64,000 nt of DNA from Paraburkholderia fungorum (GCF_900099835.1 NZ_FNKP01000001.1:1860001-1924000); one strand, 5' to 3'; numbered from the stretch's first letter, positions 37,815-47,174 are shown. Program-made: numbers and translations. The notes: generated by a model not told the origin, from the sequence alone.

Positions 37815-38171
37815 GCGGTATGTTGAAATTGGGTAAGCGATGCTGCCGGGACCGGACGCATGTCCGGCTGGAATGGCCCCTCTGGAGCATCCGGCATTGT
37901 AGTCGGGCGATGCAATGCACGTCACGGCTGGTAACGGCCCGCAACGTGGTTGTGAAAGCTGTTACACGGTGCCGGACGTTTCAGGCAACGGTGATTGCCT
38001 TCGCCGTTGCTGAGCCGCGAGGCCGCGCAGCGATAGGCAACCTGCTAATCGGGTTGGGTGCGCGGCATGAATAAGCGGCCGGATACGCGAGGCCAGGCGA
38101 CAAAAAAGGGCAGCTCGCGCTGCCCTTTTTTGCTGCTTCGTTGCCGGCATAAACCGGCGACGAGGCGGGTA
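37815..38171. other. Intergenic region between GT39 gene and rpmE2
   Basis: About 355 bases, containing the bidirectional rpmE2 terminator (38102-38131). The rest is upstream of the GT39 gene; no promoter hexamers stand out and no small gene is supported. Confidence 0.5.
38102..38131 (-). terminator. Intrinsic terminator of rpmE2
   Basis: GGGCAGC (38108-38114) pairs with GCTGCCC (38119-38125) around TCGC, flanked by A6 and T6. On the minus strand it terminates rpmE2; the symmetry allows use in both directions. Confidence 0.85.
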
Positions 38172-38438
38172 TTACTTCGCTGCTGCCTTGCCGGTAGCGC
38201 GCGAACCGAACTTCTTGTTGAACTTCTCGACGCGGCCTGCCGTGTCCATGATCTTTTGCTGGCCGGTGTAGAACGGATGCGATTCCGACGACACTTCGAT
38301 CTTGGCGAGCGGGTAGGTCTTGCCGTTGAATTCGGCGGTTTCACGCGTCAGGATGGTCGAGCGCGTAACAAACTTGAAGTCGATCGACATGTCGACGAAC
38401 AGGACTTCGCGGTAATCCGGGTGAATGCCTTCTTTCAT
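38172..38438 (-). CDS. rpmE2: 50S ribosomal protein L31, type B (zinc-independent)
   Basis: An 88-residue L31 of the C-minus class. It begins [18 protein letters not shown] and contains no cysteines, whereas type A L31 has a zinc-binding Cys motif near the N-terminus. The segment [29 protein letters not shown] is the family signature. In many bacteria the zinc-free form is induced under zinc limitation through Zur; I did not find a clear Zur box. An extended -10 (TGGCATAAT on minus, 38538-38546) may serve as promoter about 100 bases upstream. Confidence 0.94.
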   Translation of the reverse strand: MKEGIHPDYREVLFVDMSIDFKFVTRSTILTRETAEFNGKTYPLAKIEVSSESHPFYTGQQKIMDTAGRVEKFNKKFGSRATGKAAAK

Positions 38439-38702
38439 GGTCTTTCCTTTAATCTGGCGGTAGCCAACCCGCGAGCAGCCGCGTTTGAGCGGACAGCATC
38501 TAGGCGCGAGCCACTTGCCTGTGGTCGAAAAACGGCGATTATGCCAGAAAATCAGTCCCTTGGCGACTTTTGTGCCAGCTGTTCGCGAGCAGTTCGGGGT
38601 GTTTCGATTTTTGTCGAGCGTGATTCGAGGCTGCCGGCGCAGGGCGGGGCGGAATCCTTGTGCAGCGGGCGTTTGCCCGCTGCGTAGCAGCCTTTCGCGG
38701 AA

Positions 38703-39536
38703 CTAGCCTTGGGTGAACGTGACCCCCACCCGTGCCGGATCCTGCCGGTAATAGCGCGCCAACAACCGATAAAGCTCCGGATATTCCGCCTCGAACGCCT
38801 GCGGTTTCACGAACAGCGCCTCGCTGCAAACGGCAAAAAATTCCGATGGATGATCGGCCGCGTACGGATCGATCAGCGATTCACGCTCGAAACGCGCCCA
38901 GCGACGCTCCGGCACCGCATCGACTTTCGCGCAAAAATGATCGTACGCGTGGTCGAACACGTCGCTCCACGCCTGCGAATCGAGCGGCGCGTGCCAGCGG
39001 CGCATCAACGGCGGGTGGCCGTCCGCTTCGCCGTTCAGCATGTCGATCTTGTGCGCGAATTCGTGGATCACGACGTTGTACGCCTCCGCGCCGTCCGTCA
39101 TTTGCGCGTCTTCCCACGACAGGACCACCGGGCCGCCTTCCCACGCTTCGCCGCTCGCATCCTGTTCGACTTCGTGAACGACGCCGTCTTCGTCCTCGAC
39201 GGTCTTGCGGATCACGAACTCGCCCGGATAGACGATCACGCCGACCCAGCCGCGGTACAGGTCAAGATCCAGATTCAGCACCGGCAAACACGCCTGCGCG
39301 GCAATCGCCACGGTCATCGCGTCGGTCAACTCGAGTTCGTGCGCAGTCGAAAATTCCTTTCGCGCGATGAACAGGCTCGCCAGTTCTCGCAGACGCGCGA
39401 GATCCGGCGCGTCGAGATAGGCGAGGAACGGCAGGCCGTCGAGTGTCGCTTGCCATAACGTGTCGTCGATGGCGTAGTCGCGCAGCGCACGGTCGCGGCG
39501 GCGCGTGCCCAGCCATTGAGTGAGTTTCGAGAGCAT
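38703..39536 (-). CDS. mtfA: Zinc-dependent peptidase MtfA (M90 family)
   Basis: A 277-residue cytosolic metallopeptidase related to E. coli MtfA, which binds the repressor Mlc and so affects glucose PTS expression. The zinc motif HEFAH is at 158-162, followed by KIDMLNGEADG, typical for the family. The N-terminus is a short basic region. It is 15 bases downstream of an MFS efflux gene on the same strand, so it seems to be third in a merR-MFS-mtfA operon. No Mlc gene is in this window. Confidence 0.88.
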   Translation of the reverse strand: MLSKLTQWLGTRRRDRALRDYAIDDTLWQATLDGLPFLAYLDAPDLARLRELASLFIARKEFSTAHELELTDAMTVAIAAQACLPVLNLDLDLYRGWVGVIVYPGEFVIRKTVEDEDGVVHEVEQDASGEAWEGGPVVLSWEDAQMTDGAEAYNVVIHEFAHKIDMLNGEADGHPPLMRRWHAPLDSQAWSDVFDHAYDHFCAKVDAVPERRWARFERESLIDPYAADHPSEFFAVCSEALFVKPQAFEAEYPELYRLLARYYRQDPARVGVTFTQG

Positions 39537-39551
39537 GGTCCGATGAAACTC

Positions 39552-41108
39552 CTAGTCGATCTGTTTCTGCCACGCGGCAAAAATACCGCCGGCAATCGCG
39601 ACGCCAATCAGAAAATAGAAGCCGTCGAGCGAGGTCAGAAAGCTGGCCTGCTGCGTGACCATCCGGCTGATTTCGACGATCGCCAGCGAGTGCGCCTGCG
39701 ATGCCGGATGACCGCTGGCGGCAAAGCCGTTTGTCAGCGTGGCAAGCGTGTTCTGGAACAGCGGATTGTACGGATTCACGAACTCCGCGAGGCGCGTTTG
39801 ATGCAATGCCTGCCGATGCTGTTCGACGATGATCACCGAGGCCGTCGCGAACGAGATCGTCAATTGCCGCACGATATTTTTCAGCCGGTAACCGTGCGTG
39901 AATTCTTCGATCGCGAAGATTCTGAACGTCAGATTCGCGACCGGCAACACGATGAACAGCAACAGCAGTCCGCGCAGCAGCAGCGGTACGATCAACGCTT
40001 GTTCGCCGACACCCGGCGACATGCGCGTCATCCACGCCGCGGCGAAGGCGGCGACCGCGAAGCCCGGCACGATGATCCACTTTTTGCGCGGCAACAGCTT
40101 CGCATAACGCAGATAGACGAACAGCGCGCTCGCGGAAATCAGCGACGTCACGCCGACCAGTTGCCCCGCATTCTCGACCGGATAGCCGAGGCCGCTTTCG
40201 AGAAAGCGTGAGATCTGGTAACTGAACACCGTCGAGATGTAGTAATAGAACATGTACAGCACGAGGCCAACCTGGAAGACTTTTTCGCGCAGCGCGTGCA
40301 ACCGCATCAGCGGCGATGGATGGTGCCACTGCTGATACACGAACCAGGCGAGCGCGCCGATGCCGGCCACCGTCAGCAGGATCAGTCCCGGCGAAGCGCT
40401 GAACAACTGGAAGCGCACCTGCTGCATGACAATCTGCAGCGCGCCTTGCGCGAATGCGAAGATCAGATACGGCCAGAAATGCGCGGTTCCGCGTTCTTCC
40501 GGCAGACGGTTGCCGGAATCGGGCAACGCGAGCAAAGCCAGCACCGCGAACAGCACGCCAACGGGCGCCGTGCAAGCGAACAGCGCGCGCCAGTCGAAAT
40601 GCGCGACCAGTTGACCGCCGATCAGCGGCGCGAGCGCGCTGCACAGAACGATCAGCAGCAGAAACGCGCGCGTGGCGGCGGGCCGCTGCTGCGGCGTGAA
40701 ACTCATCTGGATCAGGATGCGGCAGGTGCCCATCATCGGGCCGATAAAGTAGCCCTGAAAGCCGCGTGCGAGCGCCAGTTCAATCGACGATTCGCAGAGT
40801 GCGGCGGCGACCGCGCCGGCGGAATAGAGCAGCATGCAGCCGGCGACGTAGCGCCGGTAACCGAAACGGTCCACCCACCATTGCTGCTGAAGGATGCCGA
40901 GCACTGCCGCGACCGCGTAGGAACTCGAGGCCCACACCAGTTCATCGGGCGATGCATTGATGCCGCCGGCGATGTAGCTGGTGAAAAACGAAAAGATCGA
41001 GTTGTCGAAATAGTCGAGGCCGGTGACAACTGCCAGCACCCACGGGAAGAAATCGCCGCGTAGTTTTTCGACGCTGAATAGCGCCACGCGGGATGACGCC
41101 GTGGTCAT
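39552..41108 (-). CDS. MFS transporter, DHA2 (EmrB/QacA-like)
   Basis: A 518-residue inner-membrane antiporter with around 14 hydrophobic segments, of the DHA2 drug:proton family. YFIGPMMGTCRILIQMSFTP corresponds to the loop between helices and ARGFQGYF to motif A/C regions; a longer loop with RLPEERG is cytoplasmic. It overlaps the MerR gene by four bases (ATGA), so the regulator and transporter are translationally coupled. No EmrA-type adaptor gene is next to it. Confidence 0.85.
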   Translation of the reverse strand: MTTASSRVALFSVEKLRGDFFPWVLAVVTGLDYFDNSIFSFFTSYIAGGINASPDELVWASSSYAVAAVLGILQQQWWVDRFGYRRYVAGCMLLYSAGAVAAALCESSIELALARGFQGYFIGPMMGTCRILIQMSFTPQQRPAATRAFLLLIVLCSALAPLIGGQLVAHFDWRALFACTAPVGVLFAVLALLALPDSGNRLPEERGTAHFWPYLIFAFAQGALQIVMQQVRFQLFSASPGLILLTVAGIGALAWFVYQQWHHPSPLMRLHALREKVFQVGLVLYMFYYYISTVFSYQISRFLESGLGYPVENAGQLVGVTSLISASALFVYLRYAKLLPRKKWIIVPGFAVAAFAAAWMTRMSPGVGEQALIVPLLLRGLLLLFIVLPVANLTFRIFAIEEFTHGYRLKNIVRQLTISFATASVIIVEQHRQALHQTRLAEFVNPYNPLFQNTLATLTNGFAASGHPASQAHSLAIVEISRMVTQQASFLTSLDGFYFLIGVAIAGGIFAAWQKQID

Positions 41109-41716
41109 GACGATTCGCCCGGTATAGATGCGTCCGGCGTGATGTCGTCCGGTTCGGATTTGCGGGTGTTTTTGGCGCGTTTTGGGGACGGTGCGCTAGC
41201 CGCTTTGGCCGATTTCGCGCTGTTGGATGCTTTCGTGGCCTTTGCTACTTTCGCCGCCGCGTTGCGCCGCTGTTCAAGCAGCGTGTCCGCATTTTCACCG
41301 GCGAGGCGTCGTTCGAGATAGTCGAGGTCGGGACTCAGTTCGGCGCGCAATTTTTGCGCTTCCTTCAACTCGCGACGCATCGTTTCGATACGCGCGTCGA
41401 GCGCTTCGACCTGCTCGGCGATGGCGTCGCGGATCTGCTGCAACGACTCGGTGGAAAAGCGATGCCCGCCGTCGACAGGTTCGAGCGGACGTTTGAGCAT
41501 TTCAGTTACGCCATGCAGCGAAAAGCCCAGCGACCGCAAACGCAAAATGCGACCGAAGCGCTTCAGGTCCTCCTCGTCGTACAGTCGGTAACGACCTTCG
41601 CTGCGGGTGGGCGATACGAGGCCGCGTTCCTCGTAGTACTTCAGCGTACGCGGCGTCACACCGAGGCGTTCAGCGGCGTCGCGTACGGTGAGCAGGGCGG
41701 ACGAGTCCTTCGGCAT
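41105..41716 (-). CDS. MerR family transcriptional regulator of the MFS operon
   Basis: A 203-residue regulator. The winged-helix domain is at about 9-80 (TVRDAAERLGVTPRTLKYYEERGLV), followed by a long coiled coil (95-150) and a Lys/Ala/Ser-rich tail with repeated KA motifs (KVAKATKASNSAKSAKAA). The absence of Cys ligands argues against metal sensing; ligands may be drugs. ATG 41716 is preferred; upstream GAATACAACG is promoter, not coding. A MerR-type promoter with dyad lies immediately upstream. Confidence 0.87.
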   Translation of the reverse strand: MPKDSSALLTVRDAAERLGVTPRTLKYYEERGLVSPTRSEGRYRLYDEEDLKRFGRILRLRSLGFSLHGVTEMLKRPLEPVDGGHRFSTESLQQIRDAIAEQVEALDARIETMRRELKEAQKLRAELSPDLDYLERRLAGENADTLLEQRRNAAAKVAKATKASNSAKSAKAASAPSPKRAKNTRKSEPDDITPDASIPGESS

Positions 41717-41746
41717 AGAGAATTGCAGGCGTGGCGGATTGGTCGC

Positions 41747-41777
41747 ATTGTACTCCAACGTGTACGTTCACGTTCAG
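41747..41777 (-). promoter_or_regulatory. MerR-type promoter with 19-bp spacer and dyad for the merR-MFS-mtfA operon
   Basis: On the minus strand CTGAAC (41772-41777) and TACAAT (41747-41752) are 19 bases apart. An 18-bp dyad, AACGTG-N6-CACGTT (41757-41774), lies in the spacer and touches the -35. This is the classic architecture of an autoregulated MerR promoter. Confidence 0.7.
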
Positions 41778-41845
41778 GTTGTCCGGCACGGGCGGGTTGG
41801 TCGGGCGTGCTTCGTAAGACCGGAAGCAACAAAGCGGGCAGACGT

Positions 41846-41880
41846 AAAAAAGCCGCTCGTTTGCAGCGAGCGGCTTTCTA
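41846..41880 (-). terminator. Intrinsic terminator after rho
   Basis: AGCCGCTCG (41851-41859) pairs with CGAGCGGCT (41867-41875), loop seven bases. On the minus strand it is followed by six T. It lies about 45 bases beyond the rho stop. Confidence 0.85.
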
Positions 41881-41924
41881 TGCGACGAGGCTAATTCAGC
41901 TACTTAGACCGGGTTACGGTCTGC

Positions 41925-43193
41925 TTAGCTGCCGCCACCACGGCGCATCATGTCGAAGAACTCGGAATTGCTCTTCGTTTGACGAATCTTGTCGAGCAGG
42001 AATTCCATCGATTCGACTTCGTCCATGTCGTGAATGAACTTGCGCAGCACCCAGATCTTTTGCAGCACTTCGGGCTTGATCAGCAGTTCTTCGCGGCGCG
42101 TGCCGGACTTGTTCAGGTTGATCGACGGATAGACGCGCTTTTCAGCCAGGCGACGTTCCAGGTGCACTTCCATGTTGCCGGTGCCCTTGAACTCTTCGTA
42201 GATCACGTCGTCCATGCGGCTGCCGGTTTCGATCAGCGCCGTACCGATGATGGTCAGCGAACCGCCTTCCTCGATATTGCGCGCCGCGCCGAAGAAGCGC
42301 TTCGGACGTTGCAGCGCGTTGGCGTCGACACCACCCGTCAGCACCTTGCCCGAGGCCGGCACAACGGTGTTGTAAGCGCGTGCGAGACGCGTGATCGAGT
42401 CGAGCAGAATGACCACGTCGTTCTTCATTTCGACGAGGCGCTTGGCTTTTTCGATCACCATTTCGGCGACCTGCACGTGACGCGCAGCCGGTTCGTCGAA
42501 CGTGGAGGCGATCACTTCGCCGGCCACCGAACGCTGCATTTCGGTCACTTCTTCAGGGCGTTCGTCGATCAGCAGCACGAACAGCACGACATCGGGATGG
42601 TTCTGTTTGATCGCATGCGCGATGTGCTGAAGCATCACGGTCTTACCGGACTTCGGCGATGCCACCAGCAGACCCCGCTGGCCTTTGCCGATCGGCGCGA
42701 TCATGTCGATGATGCGGCCCGTGACGTTTTCTTCGCCACGCATTTCACGTTCGAGCAGCAGCACCTTGTTCGGGTGCAGCGGCGTCAGGTTTTCGAACAT
42801 GATCTTGTGCTTCGAGGCTTCCGGCGGCTGGCCGTTGACCTTGTCCACCTTGACCAGCGCGAAATAGCGCTCGCCGTCTTTCGGCGTACGCACTTCACCT
42901 TCGATCGTGTCACCCGTATGCAGGTTGAAACGGCGGATTTGCGACGGGCTGATATAAATATCGTCCGTGCTGGCGAGGTACGAGGTTTCCGGCGAACGCA
43001 GGAAGCCGAAACCGTCCGGCAGCACTTCGAGCGTGCCGTCGCCGAATATCGTGTCGCCCGTTTTGGCTCGTTTTTTTAGAATGGCGAACATCAGTTCCTG
43101 CTTGCGCAGGCGGTTCGCACTTTCGATCTCGAGGCCATTGGCCATCTCGATCAATTCGGACACGTGCAGAGTCTTAAGCTCGGATAAATGCAT
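41925..43193 (-). CDS. rho: Transcription termination factor Rho
   Basis: A 422-residue hexameric RNA-dependent ATPase/helicase. N-terminal helix bundle [24 protein letters not shown]-binding cold-shock-like domain ([22 protein letters not shown]), Walker A near [12 protein letters not shown], the Q-loop and R-loop segments ([26 protein letters not shown]). The bicyclomycin-pocket sequence is typical. It is downstream of trxA on the same strand, the common order. The leader is pyrimidine-rich and may mediate autogenous control. Confidence 0.97.
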   Translation of the reverse strand: MHLSELKTLHVSELIEMANGLEIESANRLRKQELMFAILKKRAKTGDTIFGDGTLEVLPDGFGFLRSPETSYLASTDDIYISPSQIRRFNLHTGDTIEGEVRTPKDGERYFALVKVDKVNGQPPEASKHKIMFENLTPLHPNKVLLLEREMRGEENVTGRIIDMIAPIGKGQRGLLVASPKSGKTVMLQHIAHAIKQNHPDVVLFVLLIDERPEEVTEMQRSVAGEVIASTFDEPAARHVQVAEMVIEKAKRLVEMKNDVVILLDSITRLARAYNTVVPASGKVLTGGVDANALQRPKRFFGAARNIEEGGSLTIIGTALIETGSRMDDVIYEEFKGTGNMEVHLERRLAEKRVYPSINLNKSGTRREELLIKPEVLQKIWVLRKFIHDMDEVESMEFLLDKIRQTKSNSEFFDMMRRGGGS

Positions 43194-43290
43194 ACGGAGA
43201 ACCCGCAGGAGAAGGTGCGACGAAATGAAATCTGGGAGGAGAGTGAGCGGAACCGCTCAAGGACTTACACGTCTTTTCGACGTTTTGCGG

Positions 43291-43299
43291 ATTCTAGCA
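43291..43299 (-). promoter_or_regulatory. Extended -10 promoter of rho
   Basis: On the minus strand TGCTAGAAT forms an extended -10 (TGnTAGAAT) about 98 bases upstream of the rho ATG. No good -35 at 17 bases, which extended -10 promoters can lack. It would create a roughly 90-base C/T-rich leader. Confidence 0.5.
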
Positions 43300-43349
43300 T
43301 AGCACACGCCAATTTCCGCCAGTACGACGGCATGGCATCTTTCTTGTCA

Positions 43350-43375
43350 GGCGTGTTGCCGGTTGACAACACGCC
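43350..43375 (-). terminator. Hairpin downstream of trxA
   Basis: A perfect 9-bp stem (GGCGTGTTG at 43350-43358 with CAACACGCC at 43367-43375) and eight-base loop between trxA and rho. No U-run follows on the minus strand, so it may attenuate or stabilise rather than terminate. Confidence 0.45.
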
Positions 43376-43432
43376 CCGAATCAGTGCGCTCGCGGGTCTC
43401 GAGGGACGCCGGGCGCGCCGATGCACACCGTT

Positions 43433-43759
43433 TTACAGATTGCCGTCGAGGAACGCAGTGAGTTGCGACTTCGACAACGCGCCGACCTTCTGCGCGGCGA
43501 CTGCGCCGTTCTTGAAAAGGATCAGCGTGGGGATGCCGCGCACGCCGAACTTGACCGGCGTCGATTGATGTTCGTCGACGTTGATCTTGGCGATTTGCAG
43601 ACGATCGGCATAATCCTTCGCGACTTCGTCGAGGATCGGCGCGATCATCTTGCACGGACCGCACCATTCAGCCCAGAAATCGAGCAGCACGGGTTTATCG
43701 GATTTAACGACGTCCTGTTCGAACGATGCGTCGCTAATATGCTTGATTTGTTCGCTCAT
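43433..43759 (-). CDS. trxA: Thioredoxin 1
   Basis: A 108-residue thiol-disulfide oxidoreductase. The active site is Trp-Cys33-Gly-Pro-Cys36 in [15 protein letters not shown]; the cis-proline is in [14 protein letters not shown]. Starts [17 protein letters not shown]. The length equals typical TrxA. Upstream frame extension is unlikely to be translated. It precedes rho on the same strand. Confidence 0.97.
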   Translation of the reverse strand: MSEQIKHISDASFEQDVVKSDKPVLLDFWAEWCGPCKMIAPILDEVAKDYADRLQIAKINVDEHQSTPVKFGVRGIPTLILFKNGAVAAQKVGALSKSQLTAFLDGNL

Positions 43760-44199
43760 TGTATGAATACCTCTATCGGTTCGAGGCCCGCCTGAATTGC
43801 TCGCCACGATACGTCAAAACCTAAGGAAACTTCCGTTCGCTTTGCCGCAAACTGGAGCATTGCCTGCCCATGCATGACCCGTTGAAAATGGCTCACGATG
43901 TGCGGGAAGCTCGCGCTTGCGGGTCATCCGTACGGCAGTTTAGCTTAATTCGCTATGCGTTGCCGGGGGCGATAGTACTCATCAGGGGCAGTGGGGCCAA
44001 CGGCTGCCGGTGAAGTGACATCTTGTTTCTATACCCGCCACGCAGCTTATCTGGAGGCGGGTAAGGCGAACTCAAGTGGCTTCGGTGCGCGCGTCGTCGA
44101 TAGCGACTATAAGAAGGGGAAAGCCTGATTCGACGCGTCGATGTCGGTTTGCTCGTATTAACAGTCGCACGATCGGCCAAGCGGTGATAGAATGTTTCG
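43760..44199. other. Intergenic region between trxA and ffs
   Basis: About 440 bases. TACCCGCC (44034-44041) and GGCGGGTA (44057-44064) form an 8-bp inverted repeat with a 15-base loop of unknown role. The ffs promoter lies at the right end. I saw no protein gene and could not place the trxA promoter. Confidence 0.5.
44185..44193 (+). promoter_or_regulatory. Extended -10 promoter of ffs
   Basis: TGATAGAAT, an extended -10 element, lies directly before the predicted 5' end of the SRP RNA. Spacing to the RNA start, about six to seven bases, is as expected. The -35 is weak. Confidence 0.65.
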
Positions 44200-44298
44200 T
44201 GACGGGCCTCCTCGCATGGAGGGATGGTCAACCTGGTCAGGTCGGGAACGAAGCAGCCACAGCCGTTTTCCACCAGTGCCGAGGGTCAGGCTCGTCAC
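44199..44298 (+). ncRNA. ffs: Signal recognition particle RNA, small (4.5S) type
   Basis: The apical domain recognised by Ffh is clear: GGTCAGGTCGGGAACGAAGC, matching the E. coli 4.5S core in all but a few positions, with the internal loop AGCAGCC and its partner. The ends GTGAC (44199) and GTCAC (44294-44298) pair, and GGGCCTC with GAGG/AGGCTC close the long helix, giving about 100 nucleotides. An extended -10 lies upstream and T-rich sequence after the 3' end. It is located before dnaX, a position known in several betaproteobacteria. Confidence 0.93.
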
Positions 44299-44320
44299 CT
44301 TTCCTTTTTCAGTTTTTCCG

Positions 44321-44352
44321 TTGCGGTGTTCTTCCGCAATCTCTTTCTTCCC
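44321..44352 (+). terminator. Possible terminator after ffs
   Basis: TTGCGG (44321-44326) and CCGCAA (44334-44339) form a short hairpin followed by the T/C-rich TCTCTTTCTTCC. Upstream T-runs (44301-44318) could alternatively end the RNA. Confidence 0.4.
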
Positions 44353-44527
44353 CGGTATTACCCTTGGCGTCGCCATGCCCCGTGCATGCATTCGCGTTGC
44401 ATTGCGTATTCTTCATGTCTGATCCACATTTCATCTATTTTTTTCTATTGGTCCGTTAGCCTGTTTCAATGAAGCGGTGACGCGCGTTCCTATGCCTTCT
44501 GGTTTCGGTTTTGAGCGGCATTGTTGC

Positions 44528-44536
44528 TGATACAAT
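44528..44536 (+). promoter_or_regulatory. Extended -10 promoter of dnaX, predicted leaderless
   Basis: TGATACAAT is an extended -10 element ending seven bases before the dnaX ATG (44543). Transcription would start at or next to the A of the start codon, and no SD exists. Confidence 0.55.
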
Positions 44537-44542
44537 TTCGCG

Positions 44543-47104
44543 ATGACCTATCAAGTTCTCGCACGCAAATGGCGGCCTAAGGATTTCGCGTCGCTCGTCG
44601 GACAGGAGCACGTGGTGCGCGCGCTCACGCACGCGCTCGACGGCGGCAGGCTGCATCACGCCTATTTGTTTACCGGCACACGCGGCGTCGGTAAAACCAC
44701 GCTGTCGCGCATCTTCGCCAAGGCGCTGAATTGCGAAACCGGCGTGACTTCCACGCCGTGCGGCGTATGCCGCGCGTGTCGTGAGATCGACGAAGGTCGC
44801 TTTGTCGATTACGTGGAAATGGATGCGGCGAGTAATCGCGGCGTCGACGAGATGGCGGCGCTGCTCGAACGTGCGGTGTATGCGCCGGTCGACGCGCGCT
44901 TCAAGGTCTACATGATCGACGAAGTGCACATGCTGACCAACCACGCTTTCAACGCGATGTTGAAGACGCTGGAAGAGCCGCCGCCGCACGTCAAGTTCAT
45001 TCTCGCCACGACCGATCCGCAGAAAATTCCGGTTACTGTGCTGTCGCGGTGTCTGCAGTTCAATCTGAAGCAGATGCCCGCCGGGCATATCGTGTCGCAT
45101 CTCGAGCACGTTCTTGGTGAAGAGAAGGTGCCGTATGACGTGCAGGCGTTGCGTCTGCTCGCGCGCGCGGCTGACGGCTCGATGCGCGACGCGTTGTCGC
45201 TGACCGATCAGGCCATTGCCTACTCGGCCAATCAGGTCAATGAAGAAGCGGTGCGCGGCATGCTCGGCGCGCTCGATCAAAGCTATCTGATTCGTCTGCT
45301 CGATGCGCTTGCCGACGGTGATGGCGCTGCGGTACTTGCCGTAGCCGACGAGATGGCATTGCGCAGTCTGTCGTTCTCGACGGCGTTGCAGGATCTGGCG
45401 AGCTTGCTGCATCGAATCGCCTGGGCACAGTTCGCACCTTCCTCCGTGCTCGACGAATGGCCGGAGGCGGGCGATCTGCGGCGCTTTGCCGAAGCGCTGA
45501 GCGCCGAGCGCGTGCAGTTGTTCTATCAGATCGCAACGATTGGTCGAAGCGAGCTGGGCCTCGCGCCGGATGAATACGCCGGCTTCACGATGACATTGCT
45601 GCGCATGCTGGCGTTCGAGCCGGCGCCTACGGGCGGTGGTGGTGCGATTGGCGGCGGCGCGCGTTCGGCTGGGCCAGCGGGAGCTGTCGGCGGAGCGGGT
45701 GCAAAGCGTGCGGGTTCGGCGACTGTTGCTGCATCGGCGGCGAGCGCTGCTGTGCCGGTTCGCGACACGCAAGTCGTCGGCAATGCGCCTGCCGTCAATG
45801 TAGTGAGCAGGAGCGTTGTATCTGGCGAATCCGCTGGCGGTGCGCGAACCGCCACAGCGCTTTCTGGGCCAGACTCGATAGCGTCACATTCTTCGAGTGA
45901 CGCAGCGCACGCACCAGTTGCCGATGCGGGCAGTGCACCGAGCGCGGCGGCTGTCGATGCACCGTCCGTGGCTTCAACCACACACGCATTGGCTCCGTGG
46001 GACGATGAGCCCGCCGACTCCATTAAGAACGCGTCTTCGAACAGTCCAGCGATAAACGATACCTCCGCGGAGTCGGTCGCCAACCACACGTCGCCAGCCT
46101 CTTCGTTGACCGCGCCTGCCGCTGCGGCGCTCACGCGCACAGCGCAGGCCGCGTCGGTCGCAGTGGAACAGGAGCCGCAATCGGCAGCCGTCAACGCGCC
46201 ACGTCGCGCGGGCGGCGCAAGCGCCGCACTCGACGTGTTGCGCAGCGCAGGTCTGAAAGTATCGTCGGACCGTGGCCGCGTGAGCGCCGCTGTATCCGCC
46301 GCAAAGCCCGCCGCACCGGTTGCGCCTGCTGCGCCGAAGCCCACCGCGCCGCGCGTGGCCGTCGCCGTGCCGACACCCGGCGCCGAGCGCCGCGCGCCGC
46401 AGCAGGACGCCGCACCGGCAGCGCGCGCGCCGTCGTCGCCGGTTCAGCGCAACAGCAATGGCAATGCAGAGCAGAACGGCTCGTCGGTTCCTCCGTGGGA
46501 CGACATTCCGCTTGACGACTACGTGCCGCTTTCGGCGTCGGACGATGGCTATTTCGGTCCGCCCGACGACAACTACGTGCCGGTGTTCGACCGCGGTCCC
46601 GACGACGTTCGAGTGAACGCAGCGCCTGCGTCCTCGCCCGCGCCGGTGGTGGACTCGCGTCCGCTGCCCGCTGCCGTGCCGCTCGATCAGCTAGGCTTTA
46701 ATGGCGACTGGCCGGCGCTTGCCGTCGATCTGCCGCTCAAGGGCATTTCGTATCAGCTCGCGTTCAACAGCGAACTGATGGCGCTCGAAGGCAACACGCT
46801 GAAACTCAACGTGCCGGTTCCGCAGTACGCGGAGGCATCGCAGGTCGCCAAGCTGAAAGTCGCGCTCGCCGAAAGACTCGGCCGGACCGTCGAGGTGCTG
46901 GTCGAAGTCGGTGCCGCCCGTCGGACCGCCTCCGCACACGACGCCGCGACGCGCGCACAGCGTCAGCGGGAAGCGGAGCGCGAGATCGGCGCCGATCCGT
47001 TCGTACAGTCGCTGATTCGCGAATTCGGCGCCAGCATCGTGCCTGGTTCGATTCGCCCCATTTCCCCGGACGCCGCCTCGAACGGTGCGTCGCCGGTCCA
47101 TTGA
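44543..47104 (+). CDS. dnaX: DNA polymerase III subunits tau/gamma
   Basis: An 853-residue clamp-loader ATPase. Walker A GTRGVGKT at 45-52, four zinc cysteines at 64, 73, 76 and 79, DEVHML Walker B and the SRC motif (VLSRCLQFNL). Residues about 360-690 are an Ala/Pro/Ser-rich linker; the C-terminus (about 700-853) is the tau-specific domain contacting the polymerase. The E. coli-type A-rich slippery sequence is not seen, so a gamma form by that frameshift is not predicted. Followed by ybaB. Confidence 0.95.
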   Translation: MTYQVLARKWRPKDFASLVGQEHVVRALTHALDGGRLHHAYLFTGTRGVGKTTLSRIFAKALNCETGVTSTPCGVCRACREIDEGRFVDYVEMDAASNRGVDEMAALLERAVYAPVDARFKVYMIDEVHMLTNHAFNAMLKTLEEPPPHVKFILATTDPQKIPVTVLSRCLQFNLKQMPAGHIVSHLEHVLGEEKVPYDVQALRLLARAADGSMRDALSLTDQAIAYSANQVNEEAVRGMLGALDQSYLIRLLDALADGDGAAVLAVADEMALRSLSFSTALQDLASLLHRIAWAQFAPSSVLDEWPEAGDLRRFAEALSAERVQLFYQIATIGRSELGLAPDEYAGFTMTLLRMLAFEPAPTGGGGAIGGGARSAGPAGAVGGAGAKRAGSATVAASAASAAVPVRDTQVVGNAPAVNVVSRSVVSGESAGGARTATALSGPDSIASHSSSDAAHAPVADAGSAPSAAAVDAPSVASTTHALAPWDDEPADSIKNASSNSPAINDTSAESVANHTSPASSLTAPAAAALTRTAQAASVAVEQEPQSAAVNAPRRAGGASAALDVLRSAGLKVSSDRGRVSAAVSAAKPAAPVAPAAPKPTAPRVAVAVPTPGAERRAPQQDAAPAARAPSSPVQRNSNGNAEQNGSSVPPWDDIPLDDYVPLSASDDGYFGPPDDNYVPVFDRGPDDVRVNAAPASSPAPVVDSRPLPAAVPLDQLGFNGDWPALAVDLPLKGISYQLAFNSELMALEGNTLKLNVPVPQYAEASQVAKLKVALAERLGRTVEVLVEVGAARRTASAHDAATRAQRQREAEREIGADPFVQSLIREFGASIVPGSIRPISPDAASNGASPVH

Positions 47105-47174
47105 TTCGCCGCGCCGCTATTGACCTTAGCGCGCCCGATTTGCAGATCCCAAGCTATCAAGAAGGAGCATGTCC

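Noticed and set aside
43780..43796. GGTTCGAGGCC resembling a tRNA T-loop
   Set aside because: The flanking five bases do not pair and there is no acceptor or anticodon stem.
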